A DNA stretch of 64,000 nt from Pannonibacter phragmitetus_B. GTDB taxonomy: Bacteria; Pseudomonadota; Alphaproteobacteria; Rhizobiales; Stappiaceae. Shown one piece after another: positions 21,040 to 29,838 of this stretch. The translations under genes and the position numbers were made by a program. The stretch's first letter is position 1. Each line of letters opens with the position of its first letter. The notes under the pieces are model-generated. The model worked only from the letters and a program-made list of their open reading frames with translations. It ran no database searches and was not told where the DNA came from. The stretch lies in the NCBI RefSeq assembly GCF_050510895.1, contig NZ_JBNINT010000001.1, forward strand, positions 310,001 through 374,000. Reading direction: 5' to 3'.

Positions 21040-21894
21040 ATGACAGCCAGAACCATCACTGCCCTCCTCGATGCTTCAGTCTATGCGCCAAGTGTCTGCG
21101 AACATGCGGTCTGGGCAGCCTCCCGCCTTGGCCTGCCCGTGGACCTCGTGCATGTGCTGGTGCGCAAGGCCGTGCACAGTGCGGACTACAGCGGCTCCAT
21201 TGCGCTGGGCGCGCGTACCGCGCTTTTGAGTGAACTGGCCCGTCTGGACGAGGAACGGGCACGGGTGGCCCATGAACATGGCCGTGCCATTCTGGATGAT
21301 GCAGAGGCGCTGGTGCGTGAGCGCGGTGTTGCCGCCGTCTCCAGCCGCCTGCGCCATGGTGAAGTTGTGGAAGCCGTAACCGGGGTTGAAGCCGGTGCCG
21401 AACTGCTGGTCGTGGGCAAGCGTGGAGAAGCAGCCGATTTCGAGACGCTGCATCTGGGCTCCAATCTGGAGCGTCTGGCCCGCAGCGTGTCCCGCCCGCT
21501 GCTGGTCGCCGCCCGCAGTTTCCGTCCTGTGGAGAAGGTGCTCGTCGCGTTCGATGGCGGCCCCAGTGCTGTGAAGGCGGTGGACTACATGGCCCGGAGC
21601 CCGCTTTTCTCCGGGCTGCATATCCATCTTCTCATGGCTGGCGATCCCACCACCGCACAGAAAGCCAGCCTGAGTGTTGCCGAAGACAAGCTGAAATCCG
21701 CAGGCTTTGAGGTGTTGACCAGCATTGTGCCGGGCGACCCCGAGCTGGTGATTTCCTCGGCTGTCGAGCACAATGGCATCGGTCTTCTCGTGATGGGCGC
21801 CTATGGCCACTCGCGTCTGCGCAGCCTCATCATCGGCTCCACAACGACGCAGATGCTGCGTTCCTGCAAGGTGCCGGTACTGCTGTTCCGCTAA
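21040..21894 (+). CDS. Tandem universal stress protein (UspA family)
   Basis: Cytoplasmic protein of 284 aa made of two Usp folds. The start at ATG 21040 (MTARTITALLDAS) is chosen because GGAGG lies 7 bases upstream; an ATG at 21025 overlaps the SulP stop. The C-terminal half keeps the ATP-binding pattern G-2X-G-9X-GS in MGAYGHSRLRSLIIGSTT. The N-terminal half has GKRGEAADFETLHLGSN, a shortened variant, so it may not bind nucleotide. SulP-Usp pairs recur in proteobacteria, suggesting a role in stress or energy-linked control of the transporter. Confidence 0.85.
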   Translation: MTARTITALLDASVYAPSVCEHAVWAASRLGLPVDLVHVLVRKAVHSADYSGSIALGARTALLSELARLDEERARVAHEHGRAILDDAEALVRERGVAAVSSRLRHGEVVEAVTGVEAGAELLVVGKRGEAADFETLHLGSNLERLARSVSRPLLVAARSFRPVEKVLVAFDGGPSAVKAVDYMARSPLFSGLHIHLLMAGDPTTAQKASLSVAEDKLKSAGFEVLTSIVPGDPELVISSAVEHNGIGLLVMGAYGHSRLRSLIIGSTTTQMLRSCKVPVLLFR

Positions 21895-21905
21895 TGCCGG
21901 ACGGG

Positions 21906-21934
21906 GCAGGGGCAGCCGTTCAAGCTGCCCCTGC
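21906..21934. terminator. Bidirectional terminator between UspA and the oxidoreductase gene
   Basis: A perfect 11-bp inverted repeat (arm GCAGGGGCAGC, 7-nt loop) lies 11 bases after the UspA stop and 15 bases before the stop of the convergent oxidoreductase. No long U run is present in either direction. Confidence 0.65.
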
Positions 21935-21949
21935 ATCTGCTTTCAAGCC

Positions 21950-23083
21950 TCAGAGGAATACGGCCTCACCAGCCCCATGCGGCACGGCTTGCGGACGCTC
22001 GCAAGTGGTTTCCAGCGTGACGCGGCGGCCTTCGTCCGAGGAGCGCTCAAGGCTCTCCATGATCTCCAGCACATGCAGTGCCAGGGCGCCATTGGCCCGG
22101 TGCGGCCGTCCGTTGCGGATGGCGGCCGCCATGTCGAAGACACCCGCCATGCGGTAGTCGGCGACCTCCCGCCCATCGCGCAATGGGCGGTTGGGGGCAC
22201 CGAAGGGCAGGTGCGAAATGTCCTGCGCTTCCCAGTCGCCGTTGTGGGCCGACAGCAGAACTTCGCCGCCGAAGAAGTTTGGGTCCGGGTTCAGGATGCT
22301 GCCTTCCGTGCCGTAGAACTCGATCGGCTTGCGCCCATGCTTCCACACGTCCCATGAGGCGGTGAAGGCGACATTGGCGCCGTTGGCGAAGGCGAGCACG
22401 CCATTGACCGTGGTCGGCACCTCCACCGTCAGTTCCTTGCCGTTGTGCGGCTCGCTGGTGATGACGCGCGTCTCCCGCCCGCGCGAGGCATGGGCGACGA
22501 CGCTTTCCACTGGCCCCAGGCAATTGACCAGCTGGGTGATCGGATAGCAGCCGATATCCAGCACCGGCCCGCCGCCCCTTTGGAAGAAGAAGAACGGGTT
22601 GGGATGCCACATTTCCATGCCTGGCGTTGCGAAGGTGACGGCACCGCCCACCACCTTGCCAATCTTGCCTTCATCAATCAGTTCGCGGGCGCGCTGATGG
22701 GCGGCACCGAGGAACGTGTCCGGTGCCGAACCAATCCTCAGCCCCTTGGCATCGGCTGAAGCGACCATTTCCTTCGCTTCAGCATAGGTCACAGCAAAGG
22801 GCTTTTCGGAATAGACGTGCTTTCCGGCCGCAAGGATTGATCCGCTGACGGCGGCATGGGCCTGCGGCACCGTCAGGTTGATGATCATCTCGATTTCCGG
22901 ATCGGCCAGCATGGTCTCAACGGTCATGGCTTCAACGCCATAGGCCTCCGCCTTGGCTCGGGCGGCTTCTGCATTGAGATCCGCCACCGCCTTCACCGAG
23001 ACGATCTGCGATCTGGCACCTCCGGTCAGATAGGCATCGGAGATGTTTCCGCAGCCGATGATGCCGAGTTTCATGGTCTTCAT
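21950..23083 (-). CDS. Gfo/Idh/MocA-family oxidoreductase
   Basis: NAD(P)-dependent sugar or inositol-type dehydrogenase. The Rossmann motif GIIGCGNISDA is at the N-terminus; the family EKP lysine lies in YSEKPFAV, and the substrate-domain segment GGGPVLDIGCYPI carries the usual GxxxDxGxH-like helix with Cys-Tyr in place of the histidine. Length is 377 aa and the gene is intact. It is last in the minus-strand ABC-transport operon, 14 bases after an isomerase gene. Context suggests it oxidises the imported sugar or a derivative. The substrate is unknown. Confidence 0.82.
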   Translation of the reverse strand: MKTMKLGIIGCGNISDAYLTGGARSQIVSVKAVADLNAEAARAKAEAYGVEAMTVETMLADPEIEMIINLTVPQAHAAVSGSILAAGKHVYSEKPFAVTYAEAKEMVASADAKGLRIGSAPDTFLGAAHQRARELIDEGKIGKVVGGAVTFATPGMEMWHPNPFFFFQRGGGPVLDIGCYPITQLVNCLGPVESVVAHASRGRETRVITSEPHNGKELTVEVPTTVNGVLAFANGANVAFTASWDVWKHGRKPIEFYGTEGSILNPDPNFFGGEVLLSAHNGDWEAQDISHLPFGAPNRPLRDGREVADYRMAGVFDMAAAIRNGRPHRANGALALHVLEIMESLERSSDEGRRVTLETTCERPQAVPHGAGEAVFL

Positions 23084-23097
23084 TTGGGGGCGTTCCT

Positions 23098-23888
23098 TCA
23101 GGCGCTGCGGGCAGTCTTGGCGGGCTCGCCGGAAAGTCCGGCGAGATAGGCGTAGCTCTCGCGGGCAAAGGCTGCGGCATCGGCCGGCTTGTCATGTTCC
23201 AGCACCATAAGGCGCACGCCATGGCTGCGGGCGGCTTTATGCAGCGCCGGCCAGTCCAGCGTGCCTGCGCCCACATTGGCCCAGCCGTCTTCATCAAGGT
23301 TCTCGCCCTGTGGGGCGATGTCCTTAACGTGGATGGCCGACAGCCGGTCTTTGTGCTTGGCCATCCAGGCGAGCGGGTCCGCACCGCCGCGCACCAGCCA
23401 GGCAAGATCAGCCTCGATGGTCAGCGGTGATCCGGCGGAAGCCTCGATCAGCAGATCAAAGGGGATTGCGCCATCGGCACAGGGGAACAGTTCCCAATGG
23501 TGGTTGTGATAGCCAAGGTCGATGTTGCGGCTCTTGAGGCGCACGGCCATCTCGCCCAGTTCCACGCCAAGCTTGCGCCAGTAGTCAGCGGGCATGCCTT
23601 CGCGCTCGCCGGGGGAACGGCGGGCATGTAGAGCTGGGAAATGCCGATGGCGGCTGCCTGATCCGCCACCCAGTCGAATCGTTCGCGCAAGTCCGCCAGC
23701 CCGACGTGACCCGACGGGGCGGTCATGCCATGCAGGTCGAGCAGGGCGCGCGTTTCAGCGGCATTGGCCAGATGTGAGCCGATGGTTTCCACATGGCGGA
23801 AGCCGATTGAGGCCAGCGTCTCCAATTGGCGGGCAAGGTTTCCATAGTCCCGCAGGGAGTAAAGCTGGATGGAAATGATGTCCTGCAT
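23098..23888 (-). CDS. Sugar phosphate isomerase/epimerase, TIM barrel (one-base frameshift)
   Basis: AP_endonuc_2-type TIM-barrel protein, a family of metal-dependent isomerases, epimerases and keto-sugar-processing enzymes. Landmarks are ISIQLYSLRDYG at the start, GYHNHHWEL, IEADLAWL, AIHVKDI and VLEHDKP, which supply likely metal ligands. The frame breaks near 23613 where the coding strand has CCCCC; one more C joins YMPAVPP to GEREGMPADYWRK and gives 263 aa. It is in an operon with a Gfo/Idh/MocA oxidoreductase and an ABC importer, so it is probably catabolic. Confidence 0.8.
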
Positions 23889-23927
23889 GTCGATTGCTCC
23901 AGTGAGATGAGGGAATAAGGGGCAGGG

Positions 23928-25007
23928 TCAGAGGCGTTCGCCATCCTCGCCGCCAAAGAGGGAAAGCTGGTCCGCGTCAAAGGCGAGACTGACGCCGGTG
24001 CCAAGCGGATAGCTGATGGTGCCGGGCAGGCGGATCTGCAGCGAAACGCTGTCATTGGCGCACCACATCAGGTTGTCTGCGCCGTGGGTCTCCAGCAGAT
24101 CGACCCGGAAGCCCGGCTGGCCATCGGGTGTGTTGACGCGCACATGTTCCGGCCTCACGCCGAGTGTGGCCTTCATGGGAGAGCGCACCGGCTCGCGGAA
24201 GCGGTATTGGCTCAGCGGCTGTAGGATGCCCGGCGCGGTGAAAACGGGGGCGCCGTCTCCGGGCTGCACTGTGCCTTCGATGAAATTCATCCGCGGGCTG
24301 CCGACAAAACCGGCCACAAAGAGGTTGGCCGGGTGATGATAGATCTCCGCCGGGGTGCCGAGCTGCTGGATCTTCTGGTCCTTCATCACGGCAATACGGT
24401 CGGCCAGCGTCAGGGCCTCGATCTGGTCATGGGTGACATAGATCATGGTCGTGTTGTGCATCTGCTGGTGCAGGCGCTTGATCTCGACGCGCAGTTCATT
24501 GCGTAGCTGCGCATCAAGATTGGACAGGGGCTCATCGAACAGGAAAACATCCGCATCCCGGACCAATGCACGGCCGATGGCGACGCGCTGACGCTGGCCG
24601 CCGGAAAGCTGGTCAGGCCGCCGGTCGAGCAGGTGACCGATCTGCAGCATCTCCGCTGCCTGGCTGACCTTGGTCTCGATCTTGGGCTTTGGCGTCTTGG
24701 CCATGCGCAGGCCGAAGGACATGTTTTCCCGCACGCTCATGCGCGGGTAGAGCGCATAGGACTGAAACACCATGGCGATGCCCCGGTCCTTTGGCTCTTC
24801 CCAGGTAACATTGCGCCCGCCGATGTGGATCTGGCCTTCATTGATATCGAGAAGACCGGCGATGGCGTTGAGCAGGGTCGACTTGCCGCAGCCGGATGGG
24901 CCGAGGAGAACGATGAATTCCCCGGCTTCGATATCGAGCGACATGCCGTTGAACACGCGGTGCTGGCCGAATGCAACACTGACGTCACGGACTGAAACAG
25001 CAGACAT
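23928..25007 (-). CDS. Sugar ABC transporter ATPase (UgpC/MsmK type)
   Basis: ATPase of a CUT1-family carbohydrate importer, 359 aa. Walker A is GPSGCGKST, the signature LSGGQRQRVAIGRAL, Walker B VFLFDEPLSNLD and the H-loop YVTHDQIEA, all canonical. A C-terminal TOBE/MalK-like regulatory domain follows (GVRPEHVRV). It is fourth in the operon, 4 bases after the upstream permease stop. It is intact. Confidence 0.9.
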   Translation of the reverse strand: MSAVSVRDVSVAFGQHRVFNGMSLDIEAGEFIVLLGPSGCGKSTLLNAIAGLLDINEGQIHIGGRNVTWEEPKDRGIAMVFQSYALYPRMSVRENMSFGLRMAKTPKPKIETKVSQAAEMLQIGHLLDRRPDQLSGGQRQRVAIGRALVRDADVFLFDEPLSNLDAQLRNELRVEIKRLHQQMHNTTMIYVTHDQIEALTLADRIAVMKDQKIQQLGTPAEIYHHPANLFVAGFVGSPRMNFIEGTVQPGDGAPVFTAPGILQPLSQYRFREPVRSPMKATLGVRPEHVRVNTPDGQPGFRVDLLETHGADNLMWCANDSVSLQIRLPGTISYPLGTGVSLAFDADQLSLFGGEDGERL

Positions 25008-25011
25008 GGCG

Positions 25012-25899
25012 TTATCCCTTGACCGCGCCGGCGGCGATGCCCCGCACGAACCAGCGTCCCGAGAGGAAATAGACGGCGAGCGGAACCAGTGCGGTGAGCA
25101 TGGTTGCGGCCATGTCCACGTTGTAGGCGCGCTCGCCCTGGGTCGAATTGACGATGTTGTTGAGCTGCACCGTCATCGGCAGGTTCTCCCGTCCGGCGAA
25201 GGTGAGGCCGAAGAGGAAGTCGTTCCAGATGCCGGTGACCTGCAGGATGGTGGCGACGATGATGATGGGCGTCGACATGGGCAGGATCACCCGCAGGAAG
25301 ATCGTCCAGAAGCCGCCGCCATCCACACGCGCCGCCTTGAACAGCTCGATGGGCAGGCCCGCATAATAGTTGCGGAACAGGAGGGTCATCAGCGGCAGGC
25401 CGAAGATGACGTGAACCAGCACGATGCACAGGAGCGAGTTGTAGATGCCGGTGGTGGCGAAGATCCGGACCAGCGGATAGAGGAACACCTGATAGGGCAC
25501 GAAAGCGCCGATCAACAGGATGCCGAACATCAGGTTTGCGCCGCGGACCCGCCAAAAGGACAGCGCGTAGCCCGTGACGGCGCCCAGGGCGACCGAGAAG
25601 AACACCGACGGCACGAGAATTTTCAGCGAGTTCCAGAAGCCGGTGCTGATGCCGGAGCAATCGAGGCCAGTACAGGCCGAGGACCAGGCGTGGAGCCACG
25701 GCTCGAAGGTGAGCTCATTCGGCCAGGATAGGATGCTGCCGAGCCGGATCTCCTCCATGTCCTTCAGCGAGGTCATGAGCATGATCCACAGCGGCAGCAG
25801 GAAGTAGAGCGCGCTGATGACAAGGAAAGCATAGACGCCGGCGCGGGCGAGTGTGAGACGCTGGGGCTTGCAGCCCGAGGGGACAACGGTCTGGCTCAT
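25012..25899 (-). CDS. Sugar ABC transporter permease, MalG type
   Basis: CUT1 inner-membrane permease of 295 aa. The start at ATG 25899 (MSQTVVPSG) overlaps the upstream permease stop by four bases (ATGA); a longer in-frame extension is only a shadow of that gene. Six hydrophobic segments are present, with the EAA loop IELFKAARVDGGGFWTIFLRVILP and an unusually long periplasmic loop after TM1 containing two cysteines (SSACTGLDCSG). That Cys-rich insert is typical of a subset of glucose/trehalose-type permeases and could be disulfide-bonded. Confidence 0.87.
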   Translation of the reverse strand: MSQTVVPSGCKPQRLTLARAGVYAFLVISALYFLLPLWIMLMTSLKDMEEIRLGSILSWPNELTFEPWLHAWSSACTGLDCSGISTGFWNSLKILVPSVFFSVALGAVTGYALSFWRVRGANLMFGILLIGAFVPYQVFLYPLVRIFATTGIYNSLLCIVLVHVIFGLPLMTLLFRNYYAGLPIELFKAARVDGGGFWTIFLRVILPMSTPIIIVATILQVTGIWNDFLFGLTFAGRENLPMTVQLNNIVNSTQGERAYNVDMAATMLTALVPLAVYFLSGRWFVRGIAAGAVKG

Positions 25900-26819
25900 G
25901 CGTGCCTCCCCTGTTGCGGACGGATGTAGCGGGCATAGACCCAGGGGGCGAGAACGCTGGCGACCGCGACGAGCATTGCCGTTGCGGCGGCTGTGGCGAG
26001 GCCGATGTTGTTGCGCTCGAAGAAGTGGTCCATGACGAACTTGGCCGGCACTTCGGAGGCAATGCCTGGGCCGCCGAGCGTCATGGCGACAACGAGGTCG
26101 TAGAGTTTGACCACGCCCGTTGCGAGCAGAACGACAGCTGTGACGATCATAGGCCCGAGCAGCGGCAGCACCACCGAAAGATAGGTGCGCCAGACGGGAA
26201 TGCCGTCGATGCGGGCGGCCTTCCACAGGTCGGCATCAATGCCGCGCAGGCCCGCCAGCATGATGCACATGACAAGGCCTGCACCATGCCAAAGGCCCGC
26301 AATCACCAGCGTGTAGATGACCATGTCCGGATTGACGAGCCAGTCGAACTGGAAGCTGGTGAACCCGAAATCGCGGACGATCTGCTGCAGGCCGAGCGTG
26401 GGGTTGAGGAACCACTGCCAGGCAAGGCCGGTGACCACGAAGGACATGGCGTAGGGATAGAGGAAGATGGTGCGGAACACGGATTCACCGCGCACATTCT
26501 GATCAATGAAGACGGCCAGTAAAAAGCCGAGGATCAGGCATCCGGAGATGAAGAGCACACCGAAGACGGCGATATTCTCGACCGAGAGCAGAAAGCGCTC
26601 ATTGGCAAACAGGCGAGAATACTGCTGCAGGCCCACCCAGTCCAGAACGGGCAGAAGCTTGGAACTGGTGAAGGACAGGCGGATGGTCCAGAGCAGGCAG
26701 CCTACAAAGACCACCAGAACGATGAGTGCCGTGGGAACGAGGGCAAGCGTGGCTGCCAGATTCCGCCGCCTGCGCGTGCGCACCCGTTCCGGCCGGACGG
26801 CCGGTAGAGCTATGGTCAT
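25896..26819 (-). CDS. Sugar ABC transporter permease, MalF type
   Basis: CUT1 inner-membrane permease of 307 aa. After a basic N-terminus (RVRTRRRRNL) there are about six helices and the EAA loop DADLWKAARIDGIPVWRTYLSVVLP that docks on the ATPase. It is second in the operon after the binding protein, with an 86-bp gap holding a stem-loop. It is intact. Confidence 0.87.
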   Translation of the reverse strand: MTIALPAVRPERVRTRRRRNLAATLALVPTALIVLVVFVGCLLWTIRLSFTSSKLLPVLDWVGLQQYSRLFANERFLLSVENIAVFGVLFISGCLILGFLLAVFIDQNVRGESVFRTIFLYPYAMSFVVTGLAWQWFLNPTLGLQQIVRDFGFTSFQFDWLVNPDMVIYTLVIAGLWHGAGLVMCIMLAGLRGIDADLWKAARIDGIPVWRTYLSVVLPLLGPMIVTAVVLLATGVVKLYDLVVAMTLGGPGIASEVPAKFVMDHFFERNNIGLATAAATAMLVAVASVLAPWVYARYIRPQQGRHA

Positions 26820-26852
26820 GGTTACATACCCCTTGATGAGTTCCGGTCTGCA

Positions 26853-26886
26853 GGCTCCGGCAATGATGCCTGGGCACGCCGGAGCC
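26853..26886 (-). other. Stem-loop between binding-protein and permease genes
   Basis: A perfect 9-bp stem (GGCTCCGGC with GCCGGAGCC) with a 16-nt loop lies 19 bases after the binding-protein stop. There is no U run. It probably protects the upstream message or attenuates downstream expression. Confidence 0.55.
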
Positions 26887-26905
26887 CGCCGGAATCTTGT
26901 CCGGT

Positions 26906-28137
26906 TCAGCCGGCCGATTGCATCGCAGAGATGAACCGGTCGATGAAGTCATCCGGGGTCATGGACGGGGTGCTCCAGAACTGGGTCACCACATCGCGGG
27001 TCGCACCGACAAGGTCAGGCGATGCGATGAAGTTGATGCTGGGCACCTGCTGTTGCGGGTCTTTCAGGGCGGCCATGCCAGTCTGTGCGCAGCTGTCCAT
27101 GCCGCTCACATCCACATCCAGTCTGACCGGAACCGAGCCCTTCTTCGTGTTGAAGGTGACCTGGGTTTCGGGTGCGAGCATCAGCGTGGCCATGGTGGCC
27201 TGTGCTTCCTGGGCGCCCTTGTCGCTGATTTTTGGGAAGACGAAGACGTCACCGCCCATCACATAGCCGCCGGGCATGACGGTACAGCCGAAGTCCTTGC
27301 CGGCCGTCAGGCCGGCCGCCGTGAATTCGCCCTTGGCCCAGTCGCCCATGACCTGCATGGCCGCCTTGCCAGTAATCACCATGCTGGTGGTGTCGTTCCA
27401 GTTGCGGCCGGGGCTGCCTTCGTCGGTCAATGCGCGCAGGGCGGCAAAAGTTTCGGCAGCCTTGCGGAAGCCTTCGCTTTTTGCAGCATCCGTATCGCGG
27501 TCAGCATAGACCTTGTGGAACACGTCCTTGCCCGCTTCCGCCAGCAGGACGGCATCAAAGAGCAGATGGTCCTGCCAGTTCTGGCCGCCGTGGCCGAAGG
27601 GCACAATACCTGCCTCACGCAGCTTTGTTCCTGCGGCGATCACTTCGGCAAAGGTCTTGGGCGGCTCGACACCGGCCTTGGCGAGTGCTTCGGGATTGTA
27701 CCAGAGCCAGTTCTGGCCATGGATATTGACCGGAACCGCATAAAAGCTGCCATCACGGGTTGTTGCGGTCACGATGTCCGGCGGCAGAACGTCACGCCAC
27801 TTGTTGGCTTCCGCGATCTCGTCCAGCGGGCTCAGCATGCCGGTTGCGACCAGTTCGTCGAACTGAAGGCCGGTGTTGAACTGCATCACAGTCGGGGGAT
27901 TGCCACCGACGATGCGATTAATGCCTGCGGTACGTGCGTTGGGGCCACCGGCAATGGCGGAGTCCACCCACTCGCCACCCTTTGCTTTGAAGGCGTCCGC
28001 GAATACCTTGATGGCTTCGGACTCTCCCCCGACGTCCACCAATGCAGCACTTCCGCCTTCATCTCTGCGGCCTGTCCTGCCATGGGCATGGCAACGCAGA
28101 CCGCTGTCGCCATTAGGGTGCGATGAAACTTTTTCAT
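26906..28137 (-). CDS. Sugar ABC transporter substrate-binding protein (one-base frameshift)
   Basis: Periplasmic CUT1 solute-binding protein. ATG 28137 (MKKFHRTLMATAVCVAMPMAG) follows GGAGG and opens into a signal peptide ending near GQAAEM. The mature part begins EVLHWWTSGGES, typical of glucose/mannose-type binding proteins, and contains NGWLWYNPEAL-like GQNWLWYNPEAL. The frame breaks near 28032 in GGGGG; one more G joins the signal-peptide frame to ESEAIKVFADAFKAKGG, giving 410 aa. It is first in the operon, directly behind two LacI-type operators. The ligand is unknown. Confidence 0.84.
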
Positions 28138-28152
28138 ATGATCTCCTCCCAT

Positions 28153-28197
28153 TGAAACGATTTCATTGTCTCTTTGGATCTTCTGTAATCGTTTACA
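28153..28197 (-). promoter_or_regulatory. Paired LacI-type operators before the binding-protein gene
   Basis: TGTAATCGTTTACA (28184-28197) has TGTAA/TTACA arms around a CG centre. TGAAACGATTTCA (28153-28165), 16 bases from the start codon, has TGAAA/TTTCA arms. Their centres are about 31-32 bp apart, close to three helical turns. Both fit LacI-family operators. The nearby LacI gene carries a closely similar site at 29641, so it is the likely regulator. Confidence 0.65.
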
Positions 28198-28541
28198 TTA
28201 AAATTCATAGCACAGGCTTGCGCCGCTTGAAAGGGTAAATTTGGGGAGGGACAACCGGGAGGGTTGATGTAGCGGCAAGGGGCAGGCCGCAGCAACGCGG
28301 CGGACAGCTGAGGTGCTCCCGATGTAGAAGCGCAGCCCCCAGGGTCCACTCACTCCACGAGCGGTAAAGATTGCCTCCGGTGAAGCCTCTGGTTTCGGGC
28401 GGGAGCTTGCCGAAATGCCTGTGGCAACGCGCCTCTCTGCAAGCAAACAGGCCCGGCTCGCGCTGCGCTTGGCCAGGGCGGCTTAGTGCCTGCTGGCGAA
28501 TAGGTGTGGGGCGGCTTAGTGCCTGCTGTCTGCTTGCGCGG
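28198..28541. repeat. Intergenic stretch with a 20-bp direct repeat (33-bp period)
   Basis: Between the ABC-operon operators and the end of the LacI gene no coding signal is convincing. The 20-bp word beginning GGGCGGCTTAG occurs at 28476-28495 and again at 28509-28528, an offset of 33 bp, just downstream of the LacI stop. No further structure is recognised in the remaining stretch. Confidence 0.5.
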
Positions 28542-29561
28542 TCACCTTGCGCTGTCAGGTGTTCCCGTGCTGCCGCGCACGATGAGTTCCACCGGCAGAA
28601 CCCGGTGCAGGGCCGGAGCGGTGCCGGTTTCGATCAGGTCCAGCAGCACGCCCATGGCTTCCTCGCCGATCTCGCGGCGGGGCTGGCGTACGGTGGTCAG
28701 CGGTGGATTGGTGCAACTGGAGAACTGGATGTCATCGAAGCCCATCACCGCCACATCTTCCGGCACCTTCAGGCCGCGCCGGGTCAGTTCCATGATCACG
28801 CCGATGGCCATCTCGTCATTGGCGCAGAAGAAAGCCGTCGGGGCCTCCTTCATGCTGTCCATGCCGGCGGCGGCGCTGACGCCACTTTCGATGGAAAAAT
28901 CGCCTGGCAGCAGCAGGGCGGGGTCGAGCGGAATACCGGCTGCTGCAAGTGCTGCGGCATAACCTTCCTGCCGCTGGCGCGTGAGGATGTTGCGGGCCGG
29001 GCCTGCCACATAGGCAATGCGGCGGTGACCCGCAGCAATCAGATGCTCCGTGGCGAGCCGTGCTGCGGCCATGTTGTCGATGCCGATGAAGGGCAGGCCA
29101 GGCATTTCGATTTCCTCGCAGACCGAAATCATCGGCGGCGGATTGGCCGGAATGCTGCCCGCAGGCCAGGGAAGGCGGCCGGAGAGAAGGACCAGCCCGT
29201 CCACCTTGCCGGAACGCAGATAGGAGACGTAGGTTTCCTCGATGGCAGGATCGTTTTCGCTGTTGCCGATGAGCAGGCCATAGCCGCGCTGCTGCGCCAC
29301 CGCTTCCAGCCCGCGCAGGATGCTGGCGAAGAACGTGTTGCCGATGTCGGGCACGATGACGAGGATCATGCGCGTGCTTTTCAGCCGCAGGCTTTGCGCC
29401 ATGGCATTGGCGGTAAAGCCGGTGCTGTCGATGGCGGCCAGCACCTTCTTGCGTGTGGCTTCCGCCACCTTTGCCGGATGGTGCAGTGCACGGCTTACGG
29501 TGGCAATGGAAACACCGGCGAGGCGCGCAACGTCCTCGATCGTGGCGGTCTTGCTCTGCAT
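28542..29561 (-). CDS. LacI-family transcriptional regulator
   Basis: DNA-binding repressor, 339 aa. The N-terminal helix-turn-helix and hinge read TIEDVARLAGVSIATVSRALH and LRLKSTRMI. The effector domain has the periplasmic-binding-protein fold with NTFFASILRGLE, PFIGIDNMAAARLATEHLI and AVMGFDDIQFSS. It lies upstream of the ABC operon on the same strand and divergent from a second isomerase-oxidoreductase operon. Matching palindromes sit before both operons, so it likely controls the whole 22-32 kb locus. The effector is unknown. Confidence 0.88.
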   Translation of the reverse strand: MQSKTATIEDVARLAGVSIATVSRALHHPAKVAEATRKKVLAAIDSTGFTANAMAQSLRLKSTRMILVIVPDIGNTFFASILRGLEAVAQQRGYGLLIGNSENDPAIEETYVSYLRSGKVDGLVLLSGRLPWPAGSIPANPPPMISVCEEIEMPGLPFIGIDNMAAARLATEHLIAAGHRRIAYVAGPARNILTRQRQEGYAAALAAAGIPLDPALLLPGDFSIESGVSAAAGMDSMKEAPTAFFCANDEMAIGVIMELTRRGLKVPEDVAVMGFDDIQFSSCTNPPLTTVRQPRREIGEEAMGVLLDLIETGTAPALHRVLPVELIVRGSTGTPDSAR

Positions 29562-29640
29562 GCTGGCTCCCGGTCTTTCGCATCCGCAGTCTTCTACGGC
29601 GCGCCTGCAACCCCAGACCTATGCCTTGCAATATTGCGTC

Positions 29641-29675
29641 TGTAAATGTTTACAGCGCCAATAAAAAGGTTTACA
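29641..29675. promoter_or_regulatory. LacI-type operators between the regulator and the divergent isomerase gene
   Basis: TGTAAATGTTTACA (29641-29654) has perfect 6-bp arms. A weaker copy with the same TTTACA half-site follows at 29662-29675 (TAAAAAGGTTTACA), 21 bp downstream, two helical turns. The word closely resembles the site at 28184-28197, which supports control of both operons and autoregulation by the LacI protein. Confidence 0.65.
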
Positions 29676-29838
29676 TAAGCCCGGTAGGCCGTCTGGAGCA
29701 TGATAATCCACGGCTTGCATCCGCGTTACCCCTGCCGGATGAAATGCAGAAACATGTTCCAGCACGCCAACCCCGGCTCTTCCTGCAAGCAGGTGAAGTG
29801 CCGGACCAGGGGATTTTGTCATCGCTCGGGAGGTGCGC

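Noticed and set aside
28371..29645. A 424-codon plus-strand frame over lacI
   Set aside because: It is antisense to an intact LacI regulator and lacks recognisable domains.
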